Part shown: one piece after another, positions 17,134-24,876 of the stretch
How the letters are laid out: the number at the start of each line of letters is the position of its first letter
Position numbering within the stretch: position 1 is the stretch's first letter
Assembly: GCF_024297185.1 (NCBI RefSeq)
Contig: NZ_JANCTD010000003.1
Coordinates: 186,001 to 250,000 of the forward strand
DNA from: Lewinella sp. JB7
GTDB lineage: Bacteria; Bacteroidota; Bacteroidia; Chitinophagales; Saprospiraceae
Direction of reading: 5' to 3'
Length of the DNA: 64,000 nt
Translations under genes and position numbers: made by a program
The notes under the pieces: generated by a model
What the model was told of the DNA's origin: nothing
The model's database searches: none
Seen by the model: the letters and a program-made list of their open reading frames with translations, nothing else

Positions 17134-17540
17134 TGTTGGTGATGGGTTAGGTAAAGCAATCGTTGACGGGTCACCCGCTGTCCCATGGGGGGGACATGGG
17201 GTGGCCGCACACATTGTTGATACGACAAGTATATAAATACGGGTTTTCGTGTAGCTACACAGATTGGGCGCTTGACCCCAAAACCCGACTTTAGATTGGC
17301 GGATTCCCCACAATGCAGAAGTAATGATGCCGGGATCCGCACTTACTAAAATGTGGTCCGTAAGCGGTCCGATTGGGTGGCCAGCGACCATTATCGGGCA
17401 ATTTTGGAGGGAAGTGAGTGCAGAGTTCCCAGCGCGATGGACCACGGGTAAATTTTTTACAATTTTTTCCATCCTCCGGGTCATTCGATCCCCTGGTCAG
17501 TCAAACCGGCGCCTCTCCCGGACCTACGTACCTTCACCCC
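17134..17540. other. 407-bp divergent intergenic region
   Basis: Lies between the M4 protease (left) and rsmA (right). I see no coding frame. It holds the upstream regions of both genes; the protease-side promoter is not obvious, while rsmA has TACCTTCA at 17529-17536. An AT-rich tract (AAATTTTTTACAATTTTTTCC, 17452-17471) may be an upstream promoter element or UP-like bend. Confidence 0.35.
17529..17536 (+). promoter_or_regulatory. Promoter -7-like element TACCTTCA before rsmA
   Basis: TACCTTCA sits four bases before the ATG at 17541. It matches TAnnTTTG at six of eight positions, and its place supports a leaderless rsmA mRNA. Confidence 0.35.
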
Positions 17541-18320
17541 ATGCGCGCCAAGAAATCTTACGGACAACACTTCCTGACGAACGAACACTACGCCCGGCAG
17601 ATCGCCGAAGCCCTGCAACTCACCGAACAGTACGACGAAGTACTCGAGGTCGGGCCGGGGCAGGGCATGCTCACCAAGCATCTGCTGGATCGCCGCGCCG
17701 ACTTTCACCTGAAGGTTGCCGAAGCGGACCGCGATATGGTGCAGTACCTGCGTACCCACTACCCGGAGCTTAACGACGACATTCTGGAGGGGGACTTTCT
17801 TAAACTCGACCTGCCGGAACTATACGGCGAGCGGTCTTTCGGCTTGGTGGGTAATTTCCCCTACAATATTTCCAGCCAGATCCTCATCAAGCTGCTCGAC
17901 AACTACACCCTGATCCCCGAAATGGTCGGCATGTTCCAGAAGGAGGTCGCCGACCGCGTAATCACCGGTGCCGGCAGCAAGGTGTACGGCGTGATCGGAG
18001 TGCTGGTACAGGTCCGCTACGAACCGATGCTGTGCTTCAACGTAAGTCGGGGCAACTTCTCCCCTCCCCCGAAAGTAGAGAGCGCGGTCATCCGCCTGGT
18101 GCGCCGCCCGACGCCCCTGATCCCCGACGAGCTCTACGGCCCCTTCAAGCACGTTGTCAAATCGGCCTTCGGGCAGCGGCGCAAGATGCTGCGCAACAGT
18201 CTCAAGTCCGTCTTCCCGCCGGAGGTCCTGGCTAATGAGGAGATCTTCCGCCGTCGCCCGGAGCAGGTATCGGTGGAGGAGTTCGTAGCGCTGACGAAGC
18301 GGGCCGACGCTCTCGGCTAG
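17541..18320 (+). CDS. rsmA: 16S rRNA dimethyladenosine transferase RsmA (KsgA)
   Basis: 259 residues from the ATG at 17541, where the family begins (MRAKKSYGQHFL). SAM-binding VLEVGPGQGMLTKHLL and catalytic GNFPYNISSQIL (NFPY in place of the usual NLPY) are present, with RGNFSPPPKVESAVIRL near the end. RsmA dimethylates two adjacent adenines near the 3' end of 16S rRNA during 30S assembly. It stands alone, with a 287-bp gap downstream. Confidence 0.96.
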   Translation: MRAKKSYGQHFLTNEHYARQIAEALQLTEQYDEVLEVGPGQGMLTKHLLDRRADFHLKVAEADRDMVQYLRTHYPELNDDILEGDFLKLDLPELYGERSFGLVGNFPYNISSQILIKLLDNYTLIPEMVGMFQKEVADRVITGAGSKVYGVIGVLVQVRYEPMLCFNVSRGNFSPPPKVESAVIRLVRRPTPLIPDELYGPFKHVVKSAFGQRRKMLRNSLKSVFPPEVLANEEIFRRRPEQVSVEEFVALTKRADALG

Positions 18321-18607
18321 GTGTGCCGTAGATTTTAGGGAACTACCAGACCACCCCCGTTCCTGAGGCGTGAGTCCGACGTGACGTCCGGCGCAGCAAT
18401 AGGCGACCGTGAAGCGGGTAAGCCCGCCAGTTTTGTCAATGCATATTTTTCTGACAATCAATCGTTAACGAGAAATAGTGCACGCGGACTCGCCCGTATG
18501 TGCCGGAACACGGGACCGTAAAGTGTCCTAGGCAGGCCCGATCGTTGCCCTGATCTTTGGCATATCGAAGGGAAGAAAGCACTTCCCGCTCACCTAAACG
18601 ACCCGCC

Positions 18608-19054
18608 ATGTTTGCCGTCAGCGATACCTTATCCCGATACCATGCCCAGTGCCGCAGCGGACTTTTCGTAACCGTCCGCCTGGGGTCTTCCCGACAGGCC
18701 GACTGCCGGGGTACCGGAATCTGCAAAATGGCGCTGGCCTCCGTCGATCAAGCCGCTGCCGTAGTCACCGCCTACCTCCGCAGGGACGCCCTCACCGGCC
18801 GCTTACTGGTCCACTTCCGGCGGCTTACGGTGACCGAAGCGGTTCGCCGTCACCACTTCCGCCACGGTGTGTTGACCCTCACCGACCCCTACCGACTGCC
18901 GCAAGACATCGTGGAAGGCCTGCGCTTACCCCCCGGCGACTACTATCTGGGGGCGGGTGACTACCCGACACTGGACGACGACTTCTTCCATACGGTATCG
19001 CTCCGGATAACGACCACGGCCTACTGCCAGAACCGTCTGCTCTCCGCCGCCTGA
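18608..19054 (+). CDS. Hypothetical protein preceding the peptide exporter
   Basis: 148 residues from the ATG at 18608; earlier in-frame starts lie in sequence without coding character. I do not recognise a domain. The N-terminal half has a Cys-containing segment, ADCRGTGICKMAL, and the C-terminal part is strand-rich (VLTLTDPYRLPQDIVEGL, PPGDYYLGAGDYP, FFHTVSLRIT). There is no signal peptide and no membrane helix. It ends 40 bp before the HlyD gene, reads the same way and shares its codon use, so it may belong to the exporter operon. Its role there is unknown. Confidence 0.7.
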   Translation: MFAVSDTLSRYHAQCRSGLFVTVRLGSSRQADCRGTGICKMALASVDQAAAVVTAYLRRDALTGRLLVHFRRLTVTEAVRRHHFRHGVLTLTDPYRLPQDIVEGLRLPPGDYYLGAGDYPTLDDDFFHTVSLRITTTAYCQNRLLSAA

Positions 19055-19094
19055 TTTCTCCGCTCCCGCGTACCCGCCCAAAATAATTGCTACC

Positions 19095-20255
19095 ATGTCA
19101 CACGAAGCGCCCCGGCTCTTCCCCTTCCCGCTCGTGGAAGGAAACATCGAAGGCCTGCACGCCCGCTACTCCCGAACGGGACGCACCATCTACCTTACCG
19201 TCGTCCTGCTCCTGTTGCTGGTGGTCGCCGCCCTACCCCTGATCGAAGTGGAGGTCAACAGCCGGAGCCGGGGTATCCTACGCCCGGCCCGGAAACTGAC
19301 ACCCGTCGTGACTCCGGTCAGCGGAAAGGTGACCCTGGCCCGACTCCGCGAGAACGCGGCCGTATGCGCCGGAGATACCCTGCTGACCATCAGCACCGCG
19401 GCGCTCGGCACCGAATCCGATCACCTGACCCGCCAACTTTCCGAAGGCCGGGACGCGCTCGCGGACCTCCGGCGGCTCACGCGTTCGCAAGCGAGCGACT
19501 ACCCTGATCTGCGTACCGCCGGTTACCAGCGCGACTACCGCGAATACCGGCGGCGCCACGACGAAGCCACGCTGAAGCTAACGCACGCCCGCCGCCACCT
19601 GGCCCGCCAGGAGCAACTGATGGAAACCGGCTCGGTGGCCCGCATGGACCTGGAACAGGCTGCCTACGAAGTGACCCTGCTGGAAGGACAACTCGAACAA
19701 GTCGTCAGCCGGCAGCAGCACGGCTGGATCCAGGAGCTCCTCCGCATCCGTCGGGAGTGCGCCGGCCTCGAACAGCAACTGGCCCAGTTGGCCGAACGAC
19801 AGCGGCAGTACGTCGTCACCGCTCCGGTCGACGGCCACCTCACCCAGACCGGCGGCTTACCGGCCGGCTCATTCGCCAACGCCGGGCAAACGGTTGCCCA
19901 CGTTTCGCCCGACGGCCCCCTGCGGGTGGAAGCTTACGTAAGTCCCGCCGACATCGGGCTGCTCCGGGTGGGGCTTCCGGTACGCCTGCAACTCGACGCC
20001 TTTAACTACCACCAGTGGGGACTGGCCTCGGCCACGCTCGCCGAAATCGGGACGGACGTGACGGAGGTGGACGGCGGCGCGGCATTTCTGGTAACCTGCG
20101 AACTCCACGACCGGGCGCTGCGCCTGCGCAACGGCTACGTCGGCACCCTTCGCAAGGGCATGACCCTTACGGCCCACTTTACCCTCACGCGGCGGTCGCT
20201 CTTCCAGCTGCTGCACGACAAACTCGACGACTGGTTCAACCCCACCTACAACTAA
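19095..20255 (+). CDS. HlyD family secretion adaptor protein
   Basis: 386 residues. A membrane helix at about 31-50 (TIYLTVVLLLLLVVAALPLI) follows a short cytoplasmic N terminus. Then come a lipoyl-like half motif (PVVTPVSGKVTLARLRENAAVCAGD), a long coiled-coil hairpin at ~110-245 rich in Arg, Glu and Leu, the second half (VTAPVDGHLTQTGGLPAGSFANAGQ) and a beta-barrel domain. HlyD-type adaptors bridge an inner-membrane ABC transporter to an outer-membrane channel. The transporter is the next gene, 6 bp away. The outer-membrane partner is not in this window. Confidence 0.92.
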   Translation: MSHEAPRLFPFPLVEGNIEGLHARYSRTGRTIYLTVVLLLLLVVAALPLIEVEVNSRSRGILRPARKLTPVVTPVSGKVTLARLRENAAVCAGDTLLTISTAALGTESDHLTRQLSEGRDALADLRRLTRSQASDYPDLRTAGYQRDYREYRRRHDEATLKLTHARRHLARQEQLMETGSVARMDLEQAAYEVTLLEGQLEQVVSRQQHGWIQELLRIRRECAGLEQQLAQLAERQRQYVVTAPVDGHLTQTGGLPAGSFANAGQTVAHVSPDGPLRVEAYVSPADIGLLRVGLPVRLQLDAFNYHQWGLASATLAEIGTDVTEVDGGAAFLVTCELHDRALRLRNGYVGTLRKGMTLTAHFTLTRRSLFQLLHDKLDDWFNPTYN

Positions 20256-20261
20256 CCCGCG

Positions 20262-22439
20262 ATGAACACGAAAATTAAGCAGCACGACATTACGGATTGC
20301 GGCGCGGCCTGTCTGGCCAGCATCGCAGCCCACTACCGACTGGGCCTGCCCATCGCCCGGATCCGGCAGCTGGCGAGCACCGACCAGAAGGGTACGAACC
20401 TGCTCGGCATGATGCAGGCGGCCGAAAAACTGGGCTTCACCTGTAAGGGCGTGCGGGCCGAGGAGGAGGCGCTGCGGACGGAGGCGGAATTCCCGGCCGT
20501 GGCCCACGTGATCGTCAACAAGCGCCTGCACCACTTCGTGGTCGTGTACCGGGTCACCGATGCCTACGTGCAAGTGATGGACCCCGCCACCGGCCGCCTG
20601 GAGAAGCGGTCCTGGGAGGAGTGGCGGGAAACGTGGACGGGCGTACTGCTGCTGCTCGCGCCGGGCGAGGATTTCCGTACCGGCGACCGGACCGTCTCGA
20701 CGGCCGCCCGCTTCCGGGCCCTGTTGCACCCCCACCGGGCTACGCTACTGCAGGCGCTGTTCGGGGCGATCGTCTATACGGTCCTCGGGCTCAGCACCTC
20801 GATCTACCTGCAAAAGATTACGGACTTCGTCCTGATCAACCAGAATACAAGACTACTTAATCTGCTCAGCCTGACGATGGTGGGTCTGCTGCTGGTATCC
20901 ATCCTGATCGGCGTGATGAAATCGGTGATGGTGATGCGGTCCGGCCAGCTCATTGACGCCCGACTGATCCTGGGCTACTACAAGCACCTGCTGCGGCTCC
21001 CACAACGCTTCTTCGATACTATGCGCACGGGGGAGATCATTTCGCGCATCGGCGATGCCGTTAAGATCCGCGCCTTTCTGAACGACGTGGCGATCAACCT
21101 GCTGGTCAACGTCTTCATCGTGCTGTTCAGCTTCGGGCTGATGTTCACCTACTACTGGAAGCTGGCCCTCGTGCTTCTGATCGTCGTTCCCTGCTACGTG
21201 TCCATCTACTGGATCACCAACCGGCTGAACCGCAGTAGGGAACGGGAACTCATGGAACGGTCGGCGGAACTGGAAAGTCAGCTCGTCGAGAGCGTCAGTG
21301 CCATCCGCACCATCAAGCAACTCGGTCTGGAGGAGCACGCGAACCTGAAGACGGAAAGCCGCTTCGTAAAACTGCTGCAAACGACCTACCGTTCGGGTAT
21401 GAACTCCATTTTTTCGGGGAATGCATCGGAACTGGTGAGCCGGCTGTTCACCATCATTCTGCTCTGGGTCGGTAGTTACTACGTGATCGAGGGGGCCATT
21501 TCCCCGGGGGAGCTGCTCGGCTTTTACGCCCTGATCGGCTACTTCACCGGACCGGCGAAGGGCCTGATCGGCATGAACAAGACCATCCAGAACGCCCTGA
21601 TCGCCGCGGACCGCCTCTTCGAGATCATCGATCTCGAGCAGGAGGAGGAATCCACCGAGCGGATGGATCTACTTCCGGACATGATCGGCGACATTCGCTT
21701 TCGGGGCCTGAACTTCGAATACGGATCCCGTAAAACGGTATTCGACGGTCTTGACCTGACCATTCCCGTCGGCAGCATCACCGGACTGGTGGGGGAAAGC
21801 GGCTCGGGAAAATCGACCCTCGCCGCGCTTCTGCAGAAACTGTATCCGCTCAAGGGCGGAAAGATTGTCGTCGGGGACGTGGACCTGGCCTACGTGAGTA
21901 ACCGGAGTCTACGGGCCCGCATCGGGGTGGTCCCCCAGGAACTGAGCCTCTTTGCCGGCAACCTCATCGAGAACATCGCGGTGGGTGACTATACTCCCGA
22001 TATGCAACAGATTCTCCAAATCTGTAAGGAACTCGGATTGCTCACCTTCATCGAGTCGCTGCCGAACGGATTTGCCACCTACGTAGGCGAGCACGGCACG
22101 AACCTGAGCGGGGGGCAAAAACAGCGGCTGGCCATCGCGCGGGCCCTGTACCGCGATCCGGAGATACTCATCCTGGACGAAGCCACTTCCGCCCTCGACA
22201 GCGCCAGCGAACAGTTCGTCCAGGAAACGATGCACCGACTGCGGGCGGCGGGGAAGACCATCATCGTCATCGCCCATCGCCTGAGTACGGTCATGGATGC
22301 CGACAAGATCGTGGTGCTCCAGGAAGGCCGACTCATCGAGGAAGGCACCCACGAGGCGCTTCTGGGACAGCCCGGCAAGTACCGGGAACTCTGGAATAAG
22401 CAGTTTCCGAGCAGAGTCGTTCGCCGGCTGGCGGCCTAA
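20262..22439 (+). CDS. Peptidase-containing ABC transporter (C39 protease, PCAT)
   Basis: 725 residues in three parts. Residues 1-130 are a C39 cysteine peptidase: Gln7, catalytic Cys13 in D-C-G-A-A-C, His91 in HHFVVVY and Asp107 in VMDP. Residues ~150-430 are the ABC transmembrane domain with six helices. Residues ~470-725 are the ATPase: Walker A GESGSGKST, signature NLSGGQKQR, Walker B ILILDEATSALD and the switch His in IAHRLST. Such transporters cut precursor peptides after a double glycine and export the core. Candidate substrates are encoded at 24411-25038. It follows the HlyD gene by 6 bp. Confidence 0.95.
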   Translation: MNTKIKQHDITDCGAACLASIAAHYRLGLPIARIRQLASTDQKGTNLLGMMQAAEKLGFTCKGVRAEEEALRTEAEFPAVAHVIVNKRLHHFVVVYRVTDAYVQVMDPATGRLEKRSWEEWRETWTGVLLLLAPGEDFRTGDRTVSTAARFRALLHPHRATLLQALFGAIVYTVLGLSTSIYLQKITDFVLINQNTRLLNLLSLTMVGLLLVSILIGVMKSVMVMRSGQLIDARLILGYYKHLLRLPQRFFDTMRTGEIISRIGDAVKIRAFLNDVAINLLVNVFIVLFSFGLMFTYYWKLALVLLIVVPCYVSIYWITNRLNRSRERELMERSAELESQLVESVSAIRTIKQLGLEEHANLKTESRFVKLLQTTYRSGMNSIFSGNASELVSRLFTIILLWVGSYYVIEGAISPGELLGFYALIGYFTGPAKGLIGMNKTIQNALIAADRLFEIIDLEQEEESTERMDLLPDMIGDIRFRGLNFEYGSRKTVFDGLDLTIPVGSITGLVGESGSGKSTLAALLQKLYPLKGGKIVVGDVDLAYVSNRSLRARIGVVPQELSLFAGNLIENIAVGDYTPDMQQILQICKELGLLTFIESLPNGFATYVGEHGTNLSGGQKQRLAIARALYRDPEILILDEATSALDSASEQFVQETMHRLRAAGKTIIVIAHRLSTVMDADKIVVLQEGRLIEEGTHEALLGQPGKYRELWNKQFPSRVVRRLAA

Positions 22440-22539
22440 ACCAGGGGGGCGGGGACGCGGGAGCGAGCGAACAAACGCGAAGCAAACGCTTGCGGCATTC
22501 AATACACGCATTTATCGACACGAATAAACACTAATCACT

Positions 22540-22860
22540 ATGTCTTTACCCAAACAACTCGACCGTCTGCGGCGGATGCACCGCCTCATCAAATTTAAGC
22601 GGACCGGCACGCCGGAACAGTTTGCCCGTAAGCTGGGTATATCGCGGAGTCTGCTGTACCGCCTCATCGGAGAGCTGAAGGCCATGGACGCACCGGTGTA
22701 CTTCTGTATTGACCGGCAGAGTTACGCCTACTACGAAAGCGTGGAGCTGCAGCTGGGGTTTTTACGCGTAGCGTCCTCCCCTACCCGCCCGCAGGATTCG
22801 GAACACGAGGTTTCCCGGATTCCCATCGCGGCCACGGTCATGGCCCGTCACCGGTCCTAG
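22540..22860 (+). CDS. Small helix-turn-helix DNA-binding protein
   Basis: 106 residues. A helix-turn-helix of the HTH_11/DeoR-like kind covers about residues 5-50: QLDRLRRMHRLIKFKR, then TPEQFARKLGISRSLLYRLIGELKAM, in which ISRSLLYRLIGEL is the recognition helix. A short strand region follows (VYFCIDRQSYAYY). The tail is low-complexity and basic. It starts 100 bp after the transporter. I infer that it regulates this locus, and the dyads at 23909-24228 are its possible targets. No experimental link is visible. Confidence 0.8.
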   Translation: MSLPKQLDRLRRMHRLIKFKRTGTPEQFARKLGISRSLLYRLIGELKAMDAPVYFCIDRQSYAYYESVELQLGFLRVASSPTRPQDSEHEVSRIPIAATVMARHRS

Positions 22861-22984
22861 GGCCCCTCCTCCGACCCGAGCGCTGACCCCTTTCCCACGG
22901 GGCAATCATTTCGCCTACGGGCGGCTATCCGGAGCGCGCATACCCTTACTGCCACAACAACTTCTCCGTATAAATCAGCAACAT

Positions 22985-23152
22985 ATGTCTACCTCATTCA
23001 TTAGCCGCTCCGCCCTCCGATCGGGCCTATACCTTCTTGCGGTGGCATTCCTAATCGGTGTAGTGTACCATCACGCGCACCGCTTGGGTCACCACTTCGG
23101 CCACTGGTACTACGGCACGACACACGTAGAACAGCGGGTAGAATGCAACTGA
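22985..23152 (+). CDS. 55-residue membrane peptide with FGHW-x-x-GT motif
   Basis: ATG at 22985 to TGA at 23152. The peptide has a Ser/Arg-rich N terminus, a hydrophobic helix at about 14-28 (GLYLLAVAFLIGVVY), a His-rich segment (HHAHRLGHH) and then FGHWYYGTTHVE. The same FGHW-x-x-GT motif occurs in the double-glycine peptide at 24877. The last 10 bp overlap the start of the CPBP protease gene, so translation is probably coupled. It has no GG leader, so it may be an immunity or accessory peptide rather than a C39 substrate. The frame is short; the shared motif and overlap make it likely real. Confidence 0.6.
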   Translation: MSTSFISRSALRSGLYLLAVAFLIGVVYHHAHRLGHHFGHWYYGTTHVEQRVECN

Positions 23153-23841
23153 AATCCTTCCTCACTCTGCGGCAGGCAGTCGGCGGAAAGCTGGGTACAC
23201 TCAATCCCCGATCCGGCCTGTTTTACCATCTGGCCTGGGTAGCTGCAGTTTGTCTGCTAGTGGAAGGGGCGAGTTCAGCGTATGCGTACACCGCCGGCAT
23301 ACTACTGCCCGCTCCTTCGCACGTCTTCTTCCGGGCGATTGGCTTCCAGCTAATTTGCATTGGCGGCGTAAGTATGGCCTGGCTGCTGCATGACCGTTCG
23401 GTTAGACTCCGGTGGTCATGGCAACGCTTCCTGATGAAGAAAGTAGTGAAGTACTACGCGGTCATGACCGTTACGACTATCACGATCGTCGCGGTCTTTC
23501 CCGTACTGCTACGTGGCACGAACGCGGTAGATAACGAGCTACTGCAGGCATCACCCGGGGCGGCGTTCATCTCCATCTGCGTCCTGGCTCCCCTGCTGGA
23601 AGAGACCCTGTTTCGGGGATTGATCCAGGAAAGACTGGGGCGTGGCAGCCCCTGGTACGTAAGCATTTTGCTTTCCGCTACCCTCTTCGCGCTGATGCAC
23701 GGGACCGGGGCGTGTCTATTCCCTCTATTCATGGGAGGCATCACCCTGGGATACCTCTACTACCGGTGGAATAGCCTGTATGCCTGCATGCTCCTGCACT
23801 TTGTCGTCAATGGATCCGGGTACCTGATCAATGTACTGTAG
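23143..23841 (+). CDS. CPBP family intramembrane metalloprotease
   Basis: 232 residues and about seven membrane helices. CPBP (CAAX protease and bacteriocin-processing) motifs are present in order: EETLFRG with the catalytic Glu pair and Arg, ATLFALMH with a metal-binding His, and LLHFVVNGSG with the last His/Asn. Members are prenyl-protein proteases in eukaryotes and, in bacteriocin loci, often processing or immunity factors. Its ATG lies within the upstream 55-residue peptide gene. I infer that it matures the peptides or protects the producer. Confidence 0.85.
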   Translation: MQLKSFLTLRQAVGGKLGTLNPRSGLFYHLAWVAAVCLLVEGASSAYAYTAGILLPAPSHVFFRAIGFQLICIGGVSMAWLLHDRSVRLRWSWQRFLMKKVVKYYAVMTVTTITIVAVFPVLLRGTNAVDNELLQASPGAAFISICVLAPLLEETLFRGLIQERLGRGSPWYVSILLSATLFALMHGTGACLFPLFMGGITLGYLYYRWNSLYACMLLHFVVNGSGYLINVL

Positions 23842-23908
23842 TCCGTTCTCCCGAATCCGGGACCGTAAACTGTTGCGGAAAAATGGTGCCCAATTGTTTT
23901 TTCGAGAA

Positions 23909-23953
23909 TTAACACCACTCCACCCCTGGTGGAGTGGTGGGGCGCACCTTTGG
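23909..23953 (+). promoter_or_regulatory. Dyad-promoter element, copy 1
   Basis: TTAAC, then the inverted repeat CCACTCCACC (23915-23924) / GGTGGAGTGG (23928-23937) with a CCT spacer, then 11 bases, then TTTG (23949-23952) within CACCTTTG. Copies 2 and 3 have the same parts at the same spacing. CAnnTTTG is one base away from the -7 consensus TAnnTTTG, so the dyad would overlap or border the -33 region and act as an operator. Confidence 0.6.
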
Positions 23954-24016
23954 ATTATTAACAATGGGGAAACGTCCCCGGCGACTCCCGGATAAATTTG
24001 ACAATCAACACAAAAG

Positions 24017-24061
24017 TTAACCTCACTCCACCCTGAGTGGACTGGCGAGCCGCAATTTTGG
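24017..24061 (+). promoter_or_regulatory. Dyad-promoter element, copy 2 (degenerate right arm)
   Basis: TTAAC, left arm TCACTCCACC (24023-24032), spacer, right arm AGTGGACTGG (24036-24045), 11 bases, TTTG (24057-24060) in CAATTTTG. The right arm pairs less well than in copies 1 and 3, but the spacing to TTTG is unchanged. Confidence 0.5.
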
Positions 24062-24183
24062 GATATAAAAAAGTCGGTGGAATGCCACCGGTGCTACCTT
24101 AAAACGGCAACATCACCAGCCACTGGAGTAGCCCTCTTACGTGCTTTGGATGCGGATATCATTTTCATCCATCGGTACAAAAC

Positions 24184-24228
24184 TTAACCCCACTCCACCC
24201 CCGGTGGAGTGGCCAATGGCAACTTTGC
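24184..24228 (+). promoter_or_regulatory. Dyad-promoter element, copy 3
   Basis: TTAAC, CCACTCCACC (24190-24199), spacer CCC, GGTGGAGTGG (24203-24212), 11 bases, TTTG (24224-24227) in CAACTTTG. It is the copy nearest to the peptide genes, 183 bp before the ATG at 24411. Confidence 0.6.
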
Positions 24229-24410
24229 CACATCCCCTTCCGGGTAAACCGGTAACCTCCCTCTAAATCCCTAAGTGGTATACGTGGAGGGGATCCGAGC
24301 GGCGGTAAGCTCCCCTGCGGTGGGTTCGATCCGTCGGATGACGGTCTCCAGGGCTCGCTAATAGCCCCTAAATCAACACTATTTATTCAATCCTATAAAT
24401 CAATTCTATT

Positions 24411-24584
24411 ATGCGATCTATCAACGACACCTCGACCCTCCGCGATCTGCGTGGCGGCAGCGTTAGGGGCTTTATGGTCAGCTGTCACTATCCGGTCCTG
24501 GAGGTGCTTCCCCGGCGAATGTTCCTACCGAAGAAAAGGCTGAGCAGTAAAGTGACGGAGCTGGAGATTGAATTCCCGGATTAA
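24411..24584 (+). CDS. Candidate double-glycine peptide, 57 residues
   Basis: ATG at 24411 after an AT-rich leader, TAA at 24582. The N terminus MRSINDTSTLRDLRGG ends in GG with Leu at -4 and -7, as in double-glycine leaders, but without the usual hydrophobic residue at -12. The predicted core (SVRGFMVSCHYPVLEV and onward) is basic, with one Cys and no membrane helix. It may be an exported peptide or a chance frame; it lies between the dyad region and two clearer precursors. Confidence 0.45.
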   Translation: MRSINDTSTLRDLRGGSVRGFMVSCHYPVLEVLPRRMFLPKKRLSSKVTELEIEFPD

Positions 24585-24678
24585 AAGCAGGCGACTAATA
24601 CCATCTGTTCGCGGATGCGGTATGCCACCGACTGATTATTTATTAACCTTTTTTATTAACTCATTAATCTTTTTATTT

Positions 24679-24858
24679 ATGAAAAATCTTTCATTTCAAG
24701 AGCTGCAAGTCGTCGAAGGTGGCGGATTGCCATTACTCGTTGGAGTAGTTCTAGGAGGTATTGCACTGGTTAGCTTTATAAACGGATGCAATGATTCTCA
24801 AGACGATCCGGAGTGTTATTACACCGATGAATACGGTAACGAATGTCCTTGCAACTAA
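24679..24858 (+). CDS. Double-glycine leader peptide with Cys-rich core
   Basis: 59 residues from ATG at 24679, after a very AT-rich stretch. The leader MKNLSFQELQVVEGG fits LSxxELxxIxGG: Leu -12, Ser -11, Glu -8, Leu -7, Val -4, Gly-Gly at -2/-1. The core of 44 residues begins GLPLLVGVVLGGIALVSF, a hydrophobic glycine-zipper-like helix as in class II bacteriocins, and ends in an acidic segment with four Cys (NGC, PEC, NEC, PC) that could form two disulfides. It is the best candidate substrate of the C39 transporter at 20262. Confidence 0.8.
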   Translation: MKNLSFQELQVVEGGGLPLLVGVVLGGIALVSFINGCNDSQDDPECYYTDEYGNECPCN

Positions 24859-24876
24859 CCTGAAAAGTGAAACATA

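Larger units (their letters stand above)
23842..24410. other. 569-bp regulatory region with three dyad elements
   Basis: No recognisable gene; it holds three copies of a dyad-plus-CAnnTTTG element (listed separately), spaced 108 and 167 bp apart. The 3' half (24229-24360) is GC-rich and can fold several short hairpins, including GGGCT (24351-24355) with AGCCC (24363-24367). It then turns AT-rich before the peptide ORF at 24411. It could be the promoter and leader of the small-peptide cluster. Confidence 0.5.

Noticed and set aside
18433-18457. Inverted repeat TTGTCA-N13-TGACAA before the hypothetical gene at 18608
   Set aside because: Short arms in an AT-rich stretch; no second copy and no promoter at a fitting distance, so an operator cannot be supported.
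23909-24228. CRISPR-like array of CCACTCC repeats
   Set aside because: Only three copies, unequal spacing (108 and 167 bp), dyad in nature and no cas genes; better explained as promoter or operator elements.
24323-24332. tRNA-like T-loop sequence GGTTCGATCC
   Set aside because: The flanks do not give a five-base-pair T stem or an acceptor stem, and no anticodon arm can be drawn. It is part of a GC-rich hairpin-prone leader.
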